Positions 20,234-21,132 of a stretch of DNA of 21,132 bases are shown here, piece by piece; position 1 is the stretch's first letter; each line of letters starts with the position of its first letter. This DNA comes from a virus. Location of the stretch: positions 1-21,132 of IMG/VR virus record IMGVR_UViG_3300047375_000317. One strand, 5' to 3'. The notes beneath the pieces were generated by a model. It ran no database searches. It saw only the letters and a program-made list of their open reading frames with translations, and was not told where the DNA came from. The position numbers were made by a program, and so were the translations under genes.

Positions 20234-21132
20234 GCAGCAGCCTCTCCTAAATCCTCCACTAGAGAGTCATTGTAGGGGTAGTGTACCAGCTTGCCTACCT
20301 CTGGTAAGTACAGGTACTCAAGGTCTGAGTTCTTAATTGTACGTAGAGCATCTTCAAAGGTTTCTACAAGAGGTTCACCTGCTAGGTTAAAGCTTGTATT
20401 AAATACGATAGGTACACCCGTCCTATCTTTGAAGGCTTTAATCAATCCGTAGTACACAGGGTTCTGTTCTTCTGTCACAGTTTGAATACGGCAAGTACCG
20501 TCTACGTGTGTGATAGCAGGAACCTCACCATGCTTAGACAGCTTGAAGTCCATTGCATACATCATGAATGGTGACTCTTCCATTCCGTATGTCTCGAACC
20601 ATTCCTCAAAGTCCTCTTGCAGCATAGATCCAGCAAATGGACGGAACCACTCTCTACCTTTTACTTCGTTAACATGATCCTTACCTTTAGGGTCTGTAGG
20701 ATCGTACAAGATAGAACGGTTACCTAGAGCACGAGGACCAGCCTCTGATCTACCTTGGAATAGTGTAACAATCTTACGATCAACTAGTAGAGCAGCAATG
20801 TCTTCTGGTGTTACGTCTGTTGTTTCAATATCACCGAAGTCATAGGACTCTTCACGCTCAGGGCCAAGGTACAGAGTATTTAACGGACGAATAGTTTTGT
20901 CCTCACTGTTATTATAGTGGACTACTTGAGCTAGTCCAAGTGCAGTACCACCATCATGTGATATGGGATCTACATAAATATTAAGGTCAGGGAAACGTTT
21001 CTTGTAGTAGTAGTTGGCTACACAGTTAAGACCGTACCCACCAGCAATAACAATGTTCTTTTTACCAGTCATTGCCACAGCTTTTTCAATCAAGTCACCA
21101 ACAAGACGTTGGGTCTCATCTTGAACCGCCCA
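20230..21132 (-). CDS. NodU/CmcH/TobZ-type carbamoyltransferase (N-terminus outside window)
   Basis: O-carbamoyltransferase that moves a carbamoyl group from carbamoyl phosphate, via carbamoyl-AMP, to a sugar hydroxyl. The frame is open to the window edge, so about half the protein is seen (300 codons). The visible part holds the end of the Kae1-like domain (NIVIAGGYGLNCVANY and DPISHDGGTALGLA) and the YrdC-like C-terminal domain: FQGRSEAGPRALGNRSIL, REWFRPFAGSML, HVDGTCRIQTV, and TGVPIVFNTSFNLAGEPLV. These are the family's strongest blocks and appear intact. The TTG at 21093 is internal. Its stop overlaps the phosphatase stop. Members act on nodulation factors, antibiotics and LPS core sugars. 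The heptose genes beside it suggest a sugar-modifying role here; the acceptor is unknown. Confidence 0.92.
   Translation of the reverse strand, partial: WAVQDETQRLVGDLIEKAVAMTGKKNIVIAGGYGLNCVANYYYKKRFPDLNIYVDPISHDGGTALGLAQVVHYNNSEDKTIRPLNTLYLGPEREESYDFGDIETTDVTPEDIAALLVDRKIVTLFQGRSEAGPRALGNRSILYDPTDPKGKDHVNEVKGREWFRPFAGSMLQEDFEEWFETYGMEESPFMMYAMDFKLSKHGEVPAITHVDGTCRIQTVTEEQNPVYYGLIKAFKDRTGVPIVFNTSFNLAGEPLVETFEDALRTIKNSDLEYLYLPEVGKLVHYPYNDSLVEDLGEAAA

Overview
The window reads as part of a double-stranded DNA tailed-phage genome, most likely a lytic T7-like (podovirus-type) phage of a Gram-negative, probably marine bacterium. The reasons are: a T7-type family A DNA polymerase, a gp2.5-like single-strand-binding protein, a T7 endonuclease I homologue, a phage-type MazG, a B12-dependent ribonucleotide reductase with a glutaredoxin, PhoH, DUF3310, a virion-associated SleB-type wall hydrolase, very large low-complexity structural proteins, and almost no non-coding DNA. 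There is no integrase, repressor or transposase, so nothing points to lysogeny here. The exact host and phage genus cannot be fixed from this stretch; marine alphaproteobacterial phages are the best guess from the gene set and protein style.

Layout. (1) 1-7803, plus strand: replication and nucleotide metabolism. The order is the DNA polymerase C-terminus, SSB, a Cas4-like Fe-S exonuclease, endonuclease I, a 53-aa GTG-start gene, MazG, class II RNR, tRNA-Arg(UCU), an HNH nuclease, glutaredoxin, a possible PD-(D/E)XK nuclease, PhoH, a Zn-ribbon/DUF3310 protein and a small AT-hook protein. Genes mostly overlap or abut. Two sigma70-like promoters and one intrinsic terminator divide the block. (2) 7804-7838: a strong hairpin terminator where the plus and minus blocks converge. 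(3) 7839-17296, minus strand: five virion-type genes (1303, 234, 178, 320 and 1097 aa in transcription order). The 1303-aa protein has an internal duplication and a long Q/N-rich helix with 11-residue periodicity. (4) 17330-21132: a sugar-modification cassette. It holds HldD-like epimerase, cupin, HldA-like kinase and HldC-like nucleotidyltransferase on the minus strand, GmhB-like phosphatase on the plus strand with its own promoter, and a NodU/CmcH-type carbamoyltransferase on the minus strand, cut by the window end.

How it works together. MazG, RNR and glutaredoxin feed dNTPs to the T7-like replisome, while the exonuclease, endonuclease I and HNH nuclease degrade or process DNA. The minus block builds the internal or tail parts of the particle. 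The cassette carries four of the five ADP-heptose pathway steps (kinase, phosphatase, nucleotidyltransferase, epimerase), with no gmhA seen. Together with the adjacent carbamoyltransferase this suggests that the phage makes, and perhaps carbamoylates, a heptose that ends up on host LPS or on the virion. That last step is inference.
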